Source: Bisporella sp. PMI_857 (Eukaryota > Ascomycota > Leotiomycetes > Helotiales > Helotiaceae). Taken from it: a stretch of 64,000 nucleotides of DNA. Below are positions 48,111 through 59,646 of the stretch, piece after piece. The DNA lies in contig JAJSPD010000025.1 in assembly GCA_021307315.1 (NCBI GenBank), positions 434,001 through 498,000 on the forward strand. Reading direction: 5' to 3'. The translations under genes and the position numbers were made by a program. The notes under the pieces were generated by a model that was not told the origin of the DNA, ran no database searches, and saw nothing but the letters and a program-made list of their open reading frames with translations. Position 1 is the first letter of the stretch; each line of letters starts with the position of its first letter.

Positions 48111-50494
48111 ATGGCTTTTCCGTACGGTCGCTCTGGCCAGCAGTACTCGCCATTGGGAGGGGGAGATCCCAATGTGATCTATCAGAGTCCTGCGCAATTA
48201 CAAGGAGAGTTCGATCCCTTTCCACCGAATCCGTACGATGGAAGTCTTGATTCGACACCAAATTTGGGTTCTCCCCCCTTAGAAATGTATGGACGGCCAA
48301 ATGCTGCCCATAGTATCAGCGGTGCTTCTTTCGCGTCTTTCGGCAACCCACCGCTACCTCCAAGACCAGGACCGTATCCATTACAGCATATGGATAGTCA
48401 AGCTACGCTCTTTGGGACCCCGAACTATGGACGGTGGAGTTCTCAAACTAGTATGGAATTTTGCTGAATTCTTGTAATTCTGCTAATCCTTTGCAATAGC
48501 GGAATCACAATCTTTCCTAAACCAGCCCATCAACAAAATCGACACCTCTTTCTCCTCAGAAACGTATCATGCATATAAGGACAATACTGGAAGACAGCTT
48601 TTGGCACTCTTGCTTGGGAGCTTGGCGAGATTTTTGGTCACTCTTGGTCTTTGCGCGGGCTATATCCTTTCTGTGAAGTTGTGGGTCAACAAAGGGATAA
48701 TAGATGAGAAGCACAAGAAGTTGTTCAATGCTATCACTACAGGAATCAGTTTGGCGCTCGGTTTGAATATAGCAAGCAGTTTCAAAGACCTGGCATTAAA
48801 CATGCGATGGCCGATATTAAGCATGAGACGGCGAAATTTAAAGGAGGTGAGTACACGGAGCTCAAGTTTTTGAGGACTTTACAAACCCCTTGCATAGCTC
48901 GACCTCATTCTCAACGCGGATTCATTGGGGAAACTCCTAAAGCTGGTATTCATAACACGACGGCCGTGGGTCATATTTTCTTGCATAGCTTGGCTGTTCA
49001 TTAACATTGTAAGCCAAACCTACATTGGTGTATCGAGATCTTTCACTAATCTTAAGAAGGCGGCCCAGGCAGGAATAGCTATGCTGAATTTGACATATGG
49101 ATTTGATGTTAATTATGACGCTGTTTTGTTAAGTTCCGGAAATATTTCGATCCCAGGTATGAGATATATATGCAGAACTGATATAAACGGCTAATTTTAC
49201 CGTTAGATATGCGTCACTTCTATCCAAATGGCGACAACCTTGATCCAGGAATTCATGACGAGGAGTACATGGCAAATTTGTTCGTTTAGACCCTTTCATG
49301 CGTTTTAGCCGCTGTCTGATGCTGACCTGTGGCAGGTACGGTGGGCTTGCGTATTACGGTTTCAATATGACAAAGTATATGCCGAAAGCTGGTGACATTT
49401 ATCGGGACAGCAATGCCATGATATGGTACAGCACAGAAGAGCCAAGCATGGAGCTTCTATTTTCTAATTCTCCTTCAAAAGGAAATGTTAATACGGCATT
49501 TTCTACCTATACAGATCGTAGGCTCAAGACCACCTACGTCTGCGAATCTCATCCAGTGATCGCTGGTGGCGATGGCACAAGTAACGACATTGAAGTAGCT
49601 CAAATCGGAAATATCACTATAAGCGAAGTCGTATCCAACTCGACCAATTACTTTACCAATCCCGGAAATCTTTGTGAAGAAGGCAACCTTCGATGCTCAA
49701 TTGTGGAAGCCTTCGAAGCCTCAGACACAGCACCTTGGTACTATAAGTGTAATATAACTATGGGATTAACGGCCAACGACCCCAGAAACTTGTCATTCAT
49801 TAGTAACGAAATGGCTTACACAGCAACAAGCTCAATTGCCCAAATTGGTTACACCGATATGATGGGCCAGCAAAGCCAAGTTTACCCACAGAATAGTATC
49901 TGGGGGCTGCCTATTAATGGCAACGCAGAAGGTTCGTCCCCTTTCCTTACAAATATGTTACATAACCAGCTAGAAACTGGAAATTAAGGAGCTGTCTTGA
50001 GCCGATTCGCTTAATTTGTCTTGCGGCCCAGGTTCCTGAGACAGCTTCGAAGCCCCGACTTTCTGCACTTTGCAACTGGCTATATGACTAATTTGGCGAT
50101 AGAGATGGGCATGCACATGGCGTATTACGCAATGGGTGCAATTGCCGGAGCTTCCCTCTTCAATCCAAGGATTACTACCGATGGTATAGCTCCAATGCAA
50201 GGTTACGAGTTAAACTTAAACCATCCGAAATATTTTTTTCTCATTGTAGGGTTATTATGTGGCTGTCAACTTGTATTTATCATTATTGTTGCAGTGCTCT
50301 CGAACAGGGTGAAAGTTGGGCCAGATACATATCTAGCTATGGCTCTCTTATTGAGACCGATTGCAGATGCTCTGGAAGGAGTCAGCGGCGGAAAAGAAAA
50401 CAAGGCATACAGGGAGGCAAAGAGATCGACGACAGTCAGGTACGAGAAGGATGGTAGGAACGGTAGGTGGTTCCTGAAGATGCTAGGGAAGTGA
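48111..50494 (+). CDS. Multi-exon fungal membrane protein, hypothetical; one junction unresolved
   Basis: A fungal-specific integral membrane protein of unknown function. Exons: 48111-48450 (Pro/Gly-rich cytosolic N-terminus), 48500-48846 (LALLLGSLARFLVTLGLCAG, a TM helix), 48898-49156 (VIFSCIAWLFINIVSQ, then GNISIP), 49207-49279, and from 49336 a long extracytosolic domain with many N-glycosylation sequons (NMT, NIT, NST, NLS) and Cys pairs. A last block (50021-50494) has a TM helix YFFLIVGLLCGCQLVFIIIVAVL and a basic tail. The first four introns are in phase. The link from the glycosylated domain to the last block fails: every in-phase acceptor after the 49932 donor meets a TAA, at 50011-50013 for the best candidates. 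Either a nonsense mutation or an unrecognised splice is present. Confidence 0.65.
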
Positions 50495-52303
50495 AGTGGC
50501 ATAGGATTTCAGGTTCGACCTAATCACTCTCAGCATCGGCACACAGCGCAAGCCAGGAATTCCTGACATTATGGAGAGAAGCACGGAGCCAAAGGGTGTT
50601 TAAGTTGGCCATGAAGAAGCTGTTTTGCACACAGCATGAATGCCGAGGATCTCTTCAGCAAAAGAAGACCGCAGAAGGACGAGCGCATGGATTTTGGCCG
50701 TTGTGTGGCTGAAAATGACCAGATATTCTTGTAATGTCTCAAATAATATTATACATTGATGACGGTCTATGCTTCTCCAATTTCTTTGACTTCGTACATG
50801 CTACGATATTCCGGCTTCTTATATCCGTGCACGTTTGATCGGTAGCATGGCTAATTTTAAGAAAATTTTACTATTCTGTAAGGCTTTATTTTCTCGTTAC
50901 AAACACTGCAGTACATTTATTAGTTATTTCATTAGGCATTGCTCCAACGAAGTCAATTATATATCATTCGCAGAATAACATGTTCTTAAGTTAAGTTAGT
51001 TCAAGGCTGCGACAGAATTTTCTAGAAAGCGCACAGACGTATAAAGTCGCAAATTTATGGCTTGTTCGAAGTACTAATAACGGTCTTGCCTGGATGTGGC
51101 GTCTTTAGGGGAGATGCTTGTTTTCGTCGCGGATTCTCTTCCGCTCGTACCAACAAGACCAAGCGGTGTAGGCTTCCCCCGAGATTCAAAAGGCGGGCTC
51201 GACCCATGACCCCGGATCTACATATCTGCACGTCCTATGGAGCAAAAAGAAGCGTGCCCCAACTTCTTCCTCGAAAATTCATGGCATTGAAATACCGATT
51301 CTCCCATACTAATATGTACCGTTTACCAACTAACGCCTCAATGTACACCACAGGCAAACAACCACCATTCTTTACCCTGAACACCCGCGTTGACGCTGGA
51401 AACAACATTAATCGGAGGGCTGTAAATATTGTCAACCGCGAGACATTACTCAGACCGATAATTCCGGTATGCAGTTAACCAGGTGAAAGGAAAGACTTCA
51501 TTGGGAGCATTGACGCAGATTTCTGCCGAGCTTCTCTTCCTGTCGAAACTCTAAAACTTCTTCGGACAAAGAAGGAACATGCTTGAAACGTCCATGACTA
51601 GTCTAAGCTAAACCACATGCTAGAGCGAGCACACGGGCTCTAAAGTGACGCGGCAGTCCTTTCTATCATCCAAATCCATGTTTGGACCCGCGAGTCGCAA
51701 ATAAAGTTTAAAACATGCAATCATGAATTGGTATTACTTTATGACATATATGGATGGATTCGGTAACAGGAAGATGATCTCTCATCCCTACCAGTAAATC
51801 ATCTTGACAATGCTGTGTTACCCATTCCGTGTTTTACGAAATATCTTCCGGCTCTAAAACGTTGCTCCGATAGGTTTAAGCAGGGTAGGAGCCTTCACGG
51901 CAGCAGCCTTATCATGCTTCCTTCTTGATGGCTAGTCATGAAGGGAGAGAGAATGTTTCTAACTGCTAGTCATTCTCAAATGGGGGCTACTTGATAGTTC
52001 TAATTCTATACTCACTCGTAAGTCTTCCCTTTAGTTCGTGCGGAGAAGTTAAAGAACACTCCTCTCCCTTGATCTAGTCGATCTCAAAAGTTTGGTGCAT
52101 CTGAAGATTGCTGGACGTCGTCAGGCTTAACTTGGATGTGGTGGCTTCCTCTCCCTGACTACTCCTGCGAAAAGCAGGCATAAACATATTGTTCTTGTTT
52201 ACATACATCAAGGGTTCTTCGAGGGGAAAATATTCCTGCCCTCATATTGCCTTCTCGTTCTACTGCACATCGAAACCTTCAGCTGTCATTTATTCTATTT
52301 ATA
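50495..52303. other. Intergenic
   Basis: About 1.8 kb between two rightward membrane-protein genes. A 138-codon frame at 51062-51478 is basic and without family motif or conserved splice signals; not called. No repeat ends seen. Confidence 0.45.
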
Positions 52304-53900
52304 ATGTTGACCCTATTATCCCCAAATTATGTTCCCATTGAAACGACACAAGACGATCTGATTATAGCTTCAATCGCGTGGGGATGGACTTTGGGCTTCG
52401 GGTTCTTGACTACATGGACGGCATTGAAACAGACAACACAGATCTATGGACGTTACGGAGCCTCCAAAATCAATTCTCCATACGTCTGGATGATATGGGC
52501 AGAAATCGCGGTTTGCCTTGCGTTCGGTATTATATGCTACTTGCATCTGCTTGGTCAGCTTCCACCCAGGTACGTTCCATGGTCATTTTAGAACCAAGTG
52601 TTTGTCAGAGTCGGTGCCCACCTCGCTATACAACCATATGGGCTTTTCAAGGAGGCTAGAGGACCAGGTGCATTCGAAAGCGCAATATGTGGAAATGATA
52701 TCAAATATGATTTACTCGAGCTCTCAGGGAGTCATGCTAACACAATCCAGTTTTGCATTCTACTTCTCAATTTGTAAGTACTACAAACACAAGTCGGCTT
52801 GTGATCGCAACTGACCAGCAACAGTAACACTATGGGCACTTCAGGTGATCTAAACTCCATGCTCAGAGTATTTCTATCCCTAACGACCATCTCTAGGTTC
52901 AATTCCTTCTTCAAATTATCATCAACAGAGTGTCATTGTTGATGCCCGATAAAAGAAAGTCTTTAAGGCTCAAAGTAGGCGTCGCTGTCATTATCACTGC
53001 CATCAACATTTCGGTCTACTGTATTTGGATTCCTGCCCGTCTACAAATCTCACATTCATATGAATATATCAACAACATATGGGATCGTTGTGAGAAGGTC
53101 ATATACCTGATCGTTGACGCCTTTCTCAACTGGTATTTTATTCACACTGTCCAAAAACGCTTAGTCGCAAGAGGGCTTAAGAAATATGAGCCTTTGGTCC
53201 GTTTCAATGTTTGGATCATTGGCTTCTCCCTTGCGATGGACGTTCTGATTATCGGCACGATGAGCCTTAAAAATTCTTTCGTGTAAGGATCTTCGTCTTT
53301 CATCGACCCTATTCCCTTACATCTCGCTAATCTTCCTGAACCAGGTACATGCAGTTCCATCCACTTGCTTATATAGTGAAGCTCAATATCGAAATGTCGC
53401 TTGCTGAGCTCATCGCACGAGTCAACAGAGACCCGTCCTCAGCCCAGCACGTAATCCCCACAGCTTCTCGCAGCGAAGCTGATAAACGCAAGAGCGGCAA
53501 CAAAACAATGATGACCAACTTCGAACCGGAGACCAGAGCGAACGTGAAGCGTTTGTCTACGTCTGGTTCAAAATCGAATGGAGATATCCACGGATCATGG
53601 GCCATCTCTGGATCGAATCCTTTCTCAGGAAGGAACAAACAGAGTGGCGAGAGCACGTATTCATACAGTGATAGCGATAATGCATTTGAGATGAAGAATA
53701 TCGCTGAGGAGAAGAATGGAATTATGGTTCACACGACGAGCGAGATTGTGGTTGAGCCCGCGATTCCAAATGGGAAGGGCAGAGTGGTGGAGGAGGATGA
53801 GACGCCGCTGACCGAGGAGGATCGAGCGAGAGCAGAGCGTGACCAGCTGGATGGTAGGCAAGGGATGGGAGTCTATACGCAAGTTTGGACACAAAAGTAA
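52304..53900 (+). CDS. Seven-TM fungal integral membrane protein with two micro-exons
   Basis: A 416-aa polytopic membrane protein of a fungal family with a receptor-like layout of about seven TM helices and a long cytosolic tail; function unknown. Five exons: 52304-52569, 52751-52773 (23 nt), 52825-52844 (20 nt), 52897-53282, 53345-53900, all in phase with good splice signals. Landmarks: IIASIAWGWTLGFGFLTTW (TM1), YVWMIWAEIAVCLAFGIICY (TM2), SFAFYFSI/LTLWALQ/VQFLLQIIINRVS (TM3, assembled from four exons), VGVAVIITAINISVYCIWIP, WDRCEKVIYLIVDAFLNWYF, RFNVWIIGFSLAMDVLIIGT, YMQFHPLAYIVKLNIEMS. The tail is acidic and Ser-rich. TM3 only forms if both micro-exons are included, which supports the model. 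Confidence 0.85.
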
Positions 53901-54330
53901 TGGCAAGTATAGTGTACACAATCAGGACTTAACGGCACAGGTTTTTGGAGAAAAAATTAAATAAAAAAATAATAATAAAAAAGCACTGGAAATATGTATA
54001 GAGTACTCAAAATAAAGGATATATGTGATTCTATCTATAGTGATATCTACTCATGCATTCTAGATTGGGAGAAGGTCCACTCTGTACATCCTACTGCACA
54101 AGTACATCTTGAAATCTGTCAACCCTTTCGCTACGCTGGGAAGGGTCTGCGTCCTTTGAAGTGACACAACCGACCAAACGTCTGAGAATGATTGATGTTA
54201 TGTATGTCCCAAAATACATAGCACTCTTAAACTAATTGATCTGTAGCTGATCCGCCTATCTAAGGTGCTGCTTATATCTTGCCCACTGGTGTCAACAGCC
54301 GTTTTGTAGTCCGACACATCTTTACAGGTT
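53901..54330. other. Intergenic between convergent genes
   Basis: About 430 bp, with an A/AAT-rich low-complexity patch near 53955-53985. Nothing else seen. Confidence 0.5.
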
Positions 54331-56306
54331 TCATGAAGCTACTGACCTGATCACTCTTCTCAATAATCTTTGGATTGTAACGGTGGCAAATTTAATCGAC
54401 CTGAGAATTCTTCTATCCCGGTACTCAATGAGCCCGAAAGCCATCTGTGACACCAGCCGCTCTCTAGTGCCTGGTGCTGGTGGGTATGGGAAAGTTTTCG
54501 TAGGAATAATAGCCGTTCTCGAGCAATTCGCTGCTTCCCACCTCAGAATCGCTTCAAGTGCTTCCTCTTCGCTTAGTCCATTGTCCTCCTCGGGTCCTTC
54601 GTCGCCACCCAAGCGCTCAAAATGCGACTCAAATTCACAAATCAGCGGCTCTCGGTGATCTTGCGTGCGACCCAGATAACAGTTCCCGAGTCTCTGTCTG
54701 TAGAGCTCGGCTTGTTCCGGCATCCCAAGTATGGTTTGGAGAGTAGGCAGCGGAATTGCGTAGGGGTGACTGGATGGAAGATCGATGTTATAAGCTAACC
54801 AATCTTCCAAGCTGGGCTGGTTGACCTTTGAGTGGCGCGCGAAGTTCACCAAGCCAACCGTTGTAACGATCCAATTTAAGATAACGTTTGGGTCCAAAGT
54901 GGCCTCGTGCTGTCTGAATTCGACCGTTTTCTTGTACTGACATTCAGAATTTGTTTCAGAGTCACTATCGCAAGATTCCTCATATCTCGGAAGGCTCCGG
55001 AGCTGGCTCAATTGATCAAATCTTTTGAACTCGTTATCAAAGATTCTAGAGTCTCTTTTGGCGTGCTCGAACAGTAATGTGGCTGATTCCTCTTGTATGG
55101 CTTCATAGATCTTGAAGTTCTGGAAAGGCATCTTGGACTGCTTTCCAGAGCCAGCACCTTTGATGCCTGCGGTTTCTCTTGAAACGTCCGGCATTTCCAT
55201 GTCTGAATCTTCTTTGACGTCTTTCTTCAAAATTTCCGTGGGCTCCCATGTTGCATTCTCCTTATGGAAGTCAAGATGCTCGGTTTGAAGATTAAGAAAG
55301 TTGACTGCCAGTACCCCCGTGGTATTCAGTACACGTAAATGTTCTTCCACATATTCCACGTCAAATATCTACTTCAACTTTTTGGATTCTGTTCACTAGG
55401 ACTAAGAGCGTACCGCCCTAGCTGGCTTTCTTCACGTAGACTCCCGCAGAACTCAAAGTTGTTTAAACGATGCCTTCGGTGCAGCGTTTGGAGTTGTGGT
55501 TCAAATGTATATAGCAAGCCAATAAGATTCTGTCGTACTTCATTGGAGAAGCCCAGGTCTTGGTTGCCGACATGAACGTGAAGTCCGCAGTTAGTGCTAC
55601 GGTTTATGCGATATGTGCTCGAAAGAATTTTGGATACCCTTCTAACCTCATCATATGCTTCTTGCCCGGCGAATAATGCAGGACTCTTGACTTCGATGGG
55701 GTGCTCACCATATTTATGCAGATCATTGTGACCAGATACCGACATATCCTCAGCGACTATCCAGTAGTTGTGCTGGTGCGGAAGGCTAATGCCTTGTCAT
55801 CTTGCTCGTTTCTCCGACAAATCGAATTCTATTTGGGTGATAGCGTTGAGTCCCGCCTTTTGCAGTACGAATGCGATGTTCTGCTGGACATTCAAATCTT
55901 GAATGGTCTCCTCTGTCATTGGAGAGGAACTCCTGTCATTCGGGTAAAGAAGAAAGAACATCCAGATTAGGGTCTAAAAAGCCCATATTCTCTAGGTCCG
56001 TACCTGCCGATTGTCTCCAGGATTGGAACCATCACTATATGGCCCGAGGTTCATGATGGCAAACTCAAATTCAACACCGAATGTGAGAGCTGTCGTAAGA
56101 TCTTGTCCGAAATAACCCTGAATTTCTAGATACCTCTTCGGGTTATGTTGTATATGGAGATCTTCCGGATTTTCAAGGGTTCTGGTCTGCCATGGTTCTG
56201 GCGTACTATGGCATGATATAACGACGTTGCGGCAAATACGCAAAATAGGGTAATAGAATATAATAATTGATCGAATTGCAAATCGCAAATCGCAAATCGA
56301 AATCAT
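54331..56306 (-). pseudogene. Putative amidoligase family gene, interrupted by a MITE and point lesions
   Basis: The leftward frame encodes LTFGVEFEFAIMNLG, then EVKSPALF and CGLHVHVGNQDLGF, the landmarks of the putative amidoligase (glutamine-synthetase/glutamate-cysteine-ligase-like) family, in fungi often long proteins of unknown substrate. Exon 1 ends at a GTACGG donor near 55996; the next exon reads a helical segment, meets TGA at 55797-55799, and continues in frame with LPHQHNYWIVAEDMSVSGHNDL. Near 55350-55380 the frame is lost again (QNPKS-stop versus FDVEYVEEHL), after which a 340-codon frame runs to 54331. At the 5' side the frame enters the inverted-repeat element, and the only in-frame ATG (56306) lies inside it. 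With one stop, one frame loss and the insertion, I call it a pseudogene, possibly still transcribed. Confidence 0.75.
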
Positions 56307-56754
56307 TAAATTAATAACTTAGTGCTTTTGACGTTCCTGGCCCTCAACGTTTCTGGCTCTCGACGTTCCTGGCTTTCGACATTCCTGGCGCTTTCGATTT
56401 TTCTGGCGCTGTCGGTTTTTTAAAGCTAGTTTTGTTTGAATTTTATAAAAAAAAAGTGAAAAATTTGCTACGCAAGGGACTGTCTTGGCATATTTGCTTT
56501 TTTAAAAGTATTTACAAGTATTTGTGTTTGTATTTTTCTTTTTCTTTTATAAGAAAAAACAAATACAGCTTTATTTTGAAGTCGAAGGCGCCAGGAACGT
56601 CGAGAGCCAGAAACGTTGAGGGCCAGGAACGTCAAAAGCACTAAGTTATTAATTTAATGATTTCGATTTGCGATTTGCGATTTGCAATTCGATCAATTAT
56701 TATATTCTATTACCCTATTTTGCGTATTTGCCGCAACGTCGTTATATCATGCCA
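56209..56754. mobile_element. Foldback MITE with perfect 165-bp inverted repeats
   Basis: A 546-bp element flanked by TA (56207-56208 and 56755-56756). The arms 56209-56373 and 56590-56754 are exact reverse complements over 165 bp by direct base-by-base comparison. Termini begin TGGCATGATATAACGACG. The 216-bp centre is AT-rich apart from a minisatellite on the left side. No transposase. TA duplication suggests a Tc1/mariner-superfamily source. Perfect arms imply recent insertion or recent arm conversion. It sits at the 5' end of the amidoligase gene. Confidence 0.92.
56328..56415. repeat. Degenerate ~17-bp minisatellite in the MITE
   Basis: About five variants of GACGTTCCTGGCCCTC (for example CAACGTTTCTGGCTCTC, GACGTTCCTGGCTTTC, GACATTCCTGGCGCTTTC) in a row; the first copies belong to the left inverted repeat and recur in reverse in the right arm. 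Confidence 0.8.
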
Positions 56755-57304
56755 TAATATATAAAATGAGGACAAAATCTCTTATTTAATCAAAATTTAT
56801 CATAAGCTCAAAAGCGAGATTTCGGTTTGTCTATAGTTATTTTGAACCTGTTGGGTGTGTCATTTCTTGATCGTCGAATACATCCGTCACAAGCTTCGTG
56901 ACTAAAAATTTATTTTCAAGTAGTTTGTTGGCCGTGATCACCACCACCTGTGAACTAGATGGTGAGAATTGAAATATTGGTGTAGGATTTAAAAAAAATC
57001 CACGACGCTCATGAGGGTGCTTTGGAGGCTTCAGTACCTAAAAGAGAATGATCTGAGTACAAATTCTCTTCATTCTCCATCTAGAATTTTCAGCCAATAA
57101 TTTCTATCCGTGGCACGAATATTGATTGGGATCCTGTATAAGCATGGAATATACCACAATGTAGACCATTCAATTCTGCTAGAAGTATCCGAGGTCGAAT
57201 TTGTAGCTATGGATAGTTTCTAGGCTGTAATTGTAAAGGATAAAGGCATGGCTCGGAATCAAGTTCAGTCTCCATGAAGTATGGTCTCGACTTATGCATT
57301 TCAA
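56755..57304. other. Intergenic right of the MITE
   Basis: About 550 bp that may once have held the native promoter and 5' end of the amidoligase gene. No in-frame coding continuation was recognised. Confidence 0.4.
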
Positions 57305-58344
57305 CTACCTTGAGGGATGACGATCTAAAATAGAACTTGATGTTCGAAAGACACTGGTAGATGATGGAGCCCGTTCTAATTCCACTGCATTAGACACTCC
57401 CTCGGCATCAACTTCCGTTCGAGAATCTCGTTCATCTCTCTTCTGCTGAGCTCTGTCACTAAGCTTCATTTTGATCCATGGCAGAAGATTGTAGTAGCCA
57501 CCGCATGCGAATACACCACACCAAAGAACAAATTCTGTAGCATAAATGACCATGCCTAGGATATCAAGCTTAGGCTGAAAGACTTATTATAAACGTCAGG
57601 GGTTTTGTGTCAGGAGCCTAGACAGAGTAACCTACAGACAGAGACAAGAGAGAATACATCACCAGCTGCATCGATACCGATGAAGATGAATGATATCCCT
57701 CTTACGGTGCGGTGAATATAAATATCATAATAATGCCTTAGGACACCAGCTGAGAGCAAGACCGTTGATAGGATGCCCATGAAAATGACAGGCCAATGTA
57801 TATCTCGCCTAAGCCCTGCCTGCAAACCAGTAAATATCAGAAAACTAAATCTATAGAATAGAGTGGCTGCTTACCCTCAACGCGAATACAAATGCTACTT
57901 CCACGCCACCAAACAGAGCTCCAATAGCTGTCACTAGAGCGGTACATTTTCCAGCACTCCATTTCTGCATTTTGTAAGACTCCTCTCTTCCTAAAAATCG
58001 AGCATCAAGAGACCTACATCACCATAATAGAAACACTGTCCCCAAGTGATTAGGCTCAACACAGTTAAAACCTGAGGTTGCACGAGGAGCGCAACGTTGA
58101 AATTGGAGGCAATGTTATACGCCCCCAAAGGGACGCCTGCACATGCCCAGAGTAACATCATCGATCTTTGTAGCCCAATTGTATTATGACGTCTATAATT
58201 GATGATGATTTGAGGGATGAGCTGGCGAGCTTTTAGTTGCCATCTTGAGAAAGCCGATTTTTGGGACCCTGTCTACTGTACCTGAATCGACCAACATACA
58301 GCTCCTGTTGTGCCGAGGACGTTGGCTGCTATGGGGACGTCCAT
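57305..58344 (-). CDS. PQ-loop repeat membrane protein
   Basis: A 263-aa membrane protein with two PQ-loop repeats, the architecture of lysosomal/vacuolar amino-acid exporters (Ypq/cystinosin-like) and related carriers. Five exons in phase: 58344-58282, 58221-58018, 57964-57875, 57819-57636, 57555-57305. First repeat: ANVLGTTGAVCWSIQLIPQIIINYRRH (split by intron 1; the PQ dipeptide is present), followed by LLWACAGVPLGAYN. The second repeat is in exon 4 (LLSAGVLRHYYDIYIHRTVRGISFIFIGIDAAGD, read in parts), where PQ is replaced. The last exon adds a final TM helix and a cytosolic basic/acidic tail. The N-terminus MDVPIAANVLG matches fungal members. Substrate unknown; vacuolar location is inference. 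Confidence 0.88.
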
Positions 58345-59646
58345 TTTCACACTTTTTACAAGTTTGGAGTCGATGAATCTGTGTATCTATATTCATTCAA
58401 GATCATTATTATGTCTTTATGAGGGATTGATATTGAACTAACTAGTGATATCGAGGGTCTACTTAAGAGTGGATTGACCACGTGATCAATATAGGCCTCC
58501 TCAAAACTATGGGATAGAGAAAAACTATCGGTGCATGGATATTTTACTTGGTCACCAACTGAGTATTTTGTCAATGCTTCTCTAATGTTTTGTTTTCTCT
58601 CACTTAACATTAAGCAAAATTGTGCTTCGCAACGTTCCTACCCTGACTTAAGTGTAGTTAGCAATCTATTGGATGTTCAACCATAGCAGGGCGTTCTGGG
58701 TAGGACATTGTAGATTTCAGAGCGTAGTTGATTCAAAATAGTTGTGACGTTAACGATATGTCACGTCCCGTCTCATAGTTTGTATTGGTGGTATCTGAGA
58801 TGGACGCCCTCTCAATGATGTACCCTTCCATTGGCCTGATCCCTCCAGATCTAAGGCCTCAAATACCCACCTGCTGCCTTTATGCGGCAGGTATTGGGTT
58901 GACACAGATACAACTCTCCCCAGTACACTTGTATGCCGCCGCACTGCCTCAGAATAAACGATGGATTTGCCATTCCGCTCCAACAAGCAGGGAGACAACA
59001 CTTCCAGTTTAGGGAACCTCCCGCTTCGCCGGATTCAATTCCTCCCAGCGGAAATGATCTCCAAAAATAAATTCCGAAAAAAATCTCGCAGATGGTCAAG
59101 CTGTCACTTGGTGGGAAGGGGATGTCATACCATTAAAGGAAGAATCATCAAATATTCACTAAATCGTAGCGTCAAGTAAGCAAATACAGAATCATAGAGC
59201 GGCTCATCAAGGTATAGGGCGTGACTTCGTAACTCAATAACGGTGTCATTCATGCTTCAGAGGGTGCATCTGGTCGATTGTTAGCAATGCGTTACAGAGC
59301 TGTGATGACCATGACAGCTTGGCCATTTGTGAGAGTTTGTGAGGAGAGAATGGGTATCGATTCTTTTATGAGACGAAAAAATGGCGTGGAAAAGCGCTGT
59401 AGATGGAAAGAGCATGTTGTGGATGGCAGGGGTGGATGAGAGCCACCTCATCATCAAAAGATGAGGAAGAATATGCCCAACCGATGTATAGAGCACATTT
59501 TCAGCCTGCATGGAAGGGAGACTTCAGGTGTACCACTTGCGACGAACATTTGATAACTTACATTATGTCATAGGTTATATTACATTTGCCTTTAGAATAC
59601 AATGTCAACCACATATAGTGACATGAGCACAATTGCCTTGTCCGTG
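58345..59646. other. Intergenic
   Basis: About 1.3 kb between two leftward genes. Small overlapping ATG frames (58785-59179 region and 59511-59281) have no motif support. No RNA gene or repeat recognised. Confidence 0.45.

Noticed and set aside
47618..48172. 184-codon leftward ORF
   Set aside because: Runs into the start of the 48111 gene on the other strand and matches nothing I know.
56432..56644. 70-codon ATG frame inside the MITE
   Set aside because: It is made of AT-rich centre plus the inverted repeat and has no domain; not a transposase.
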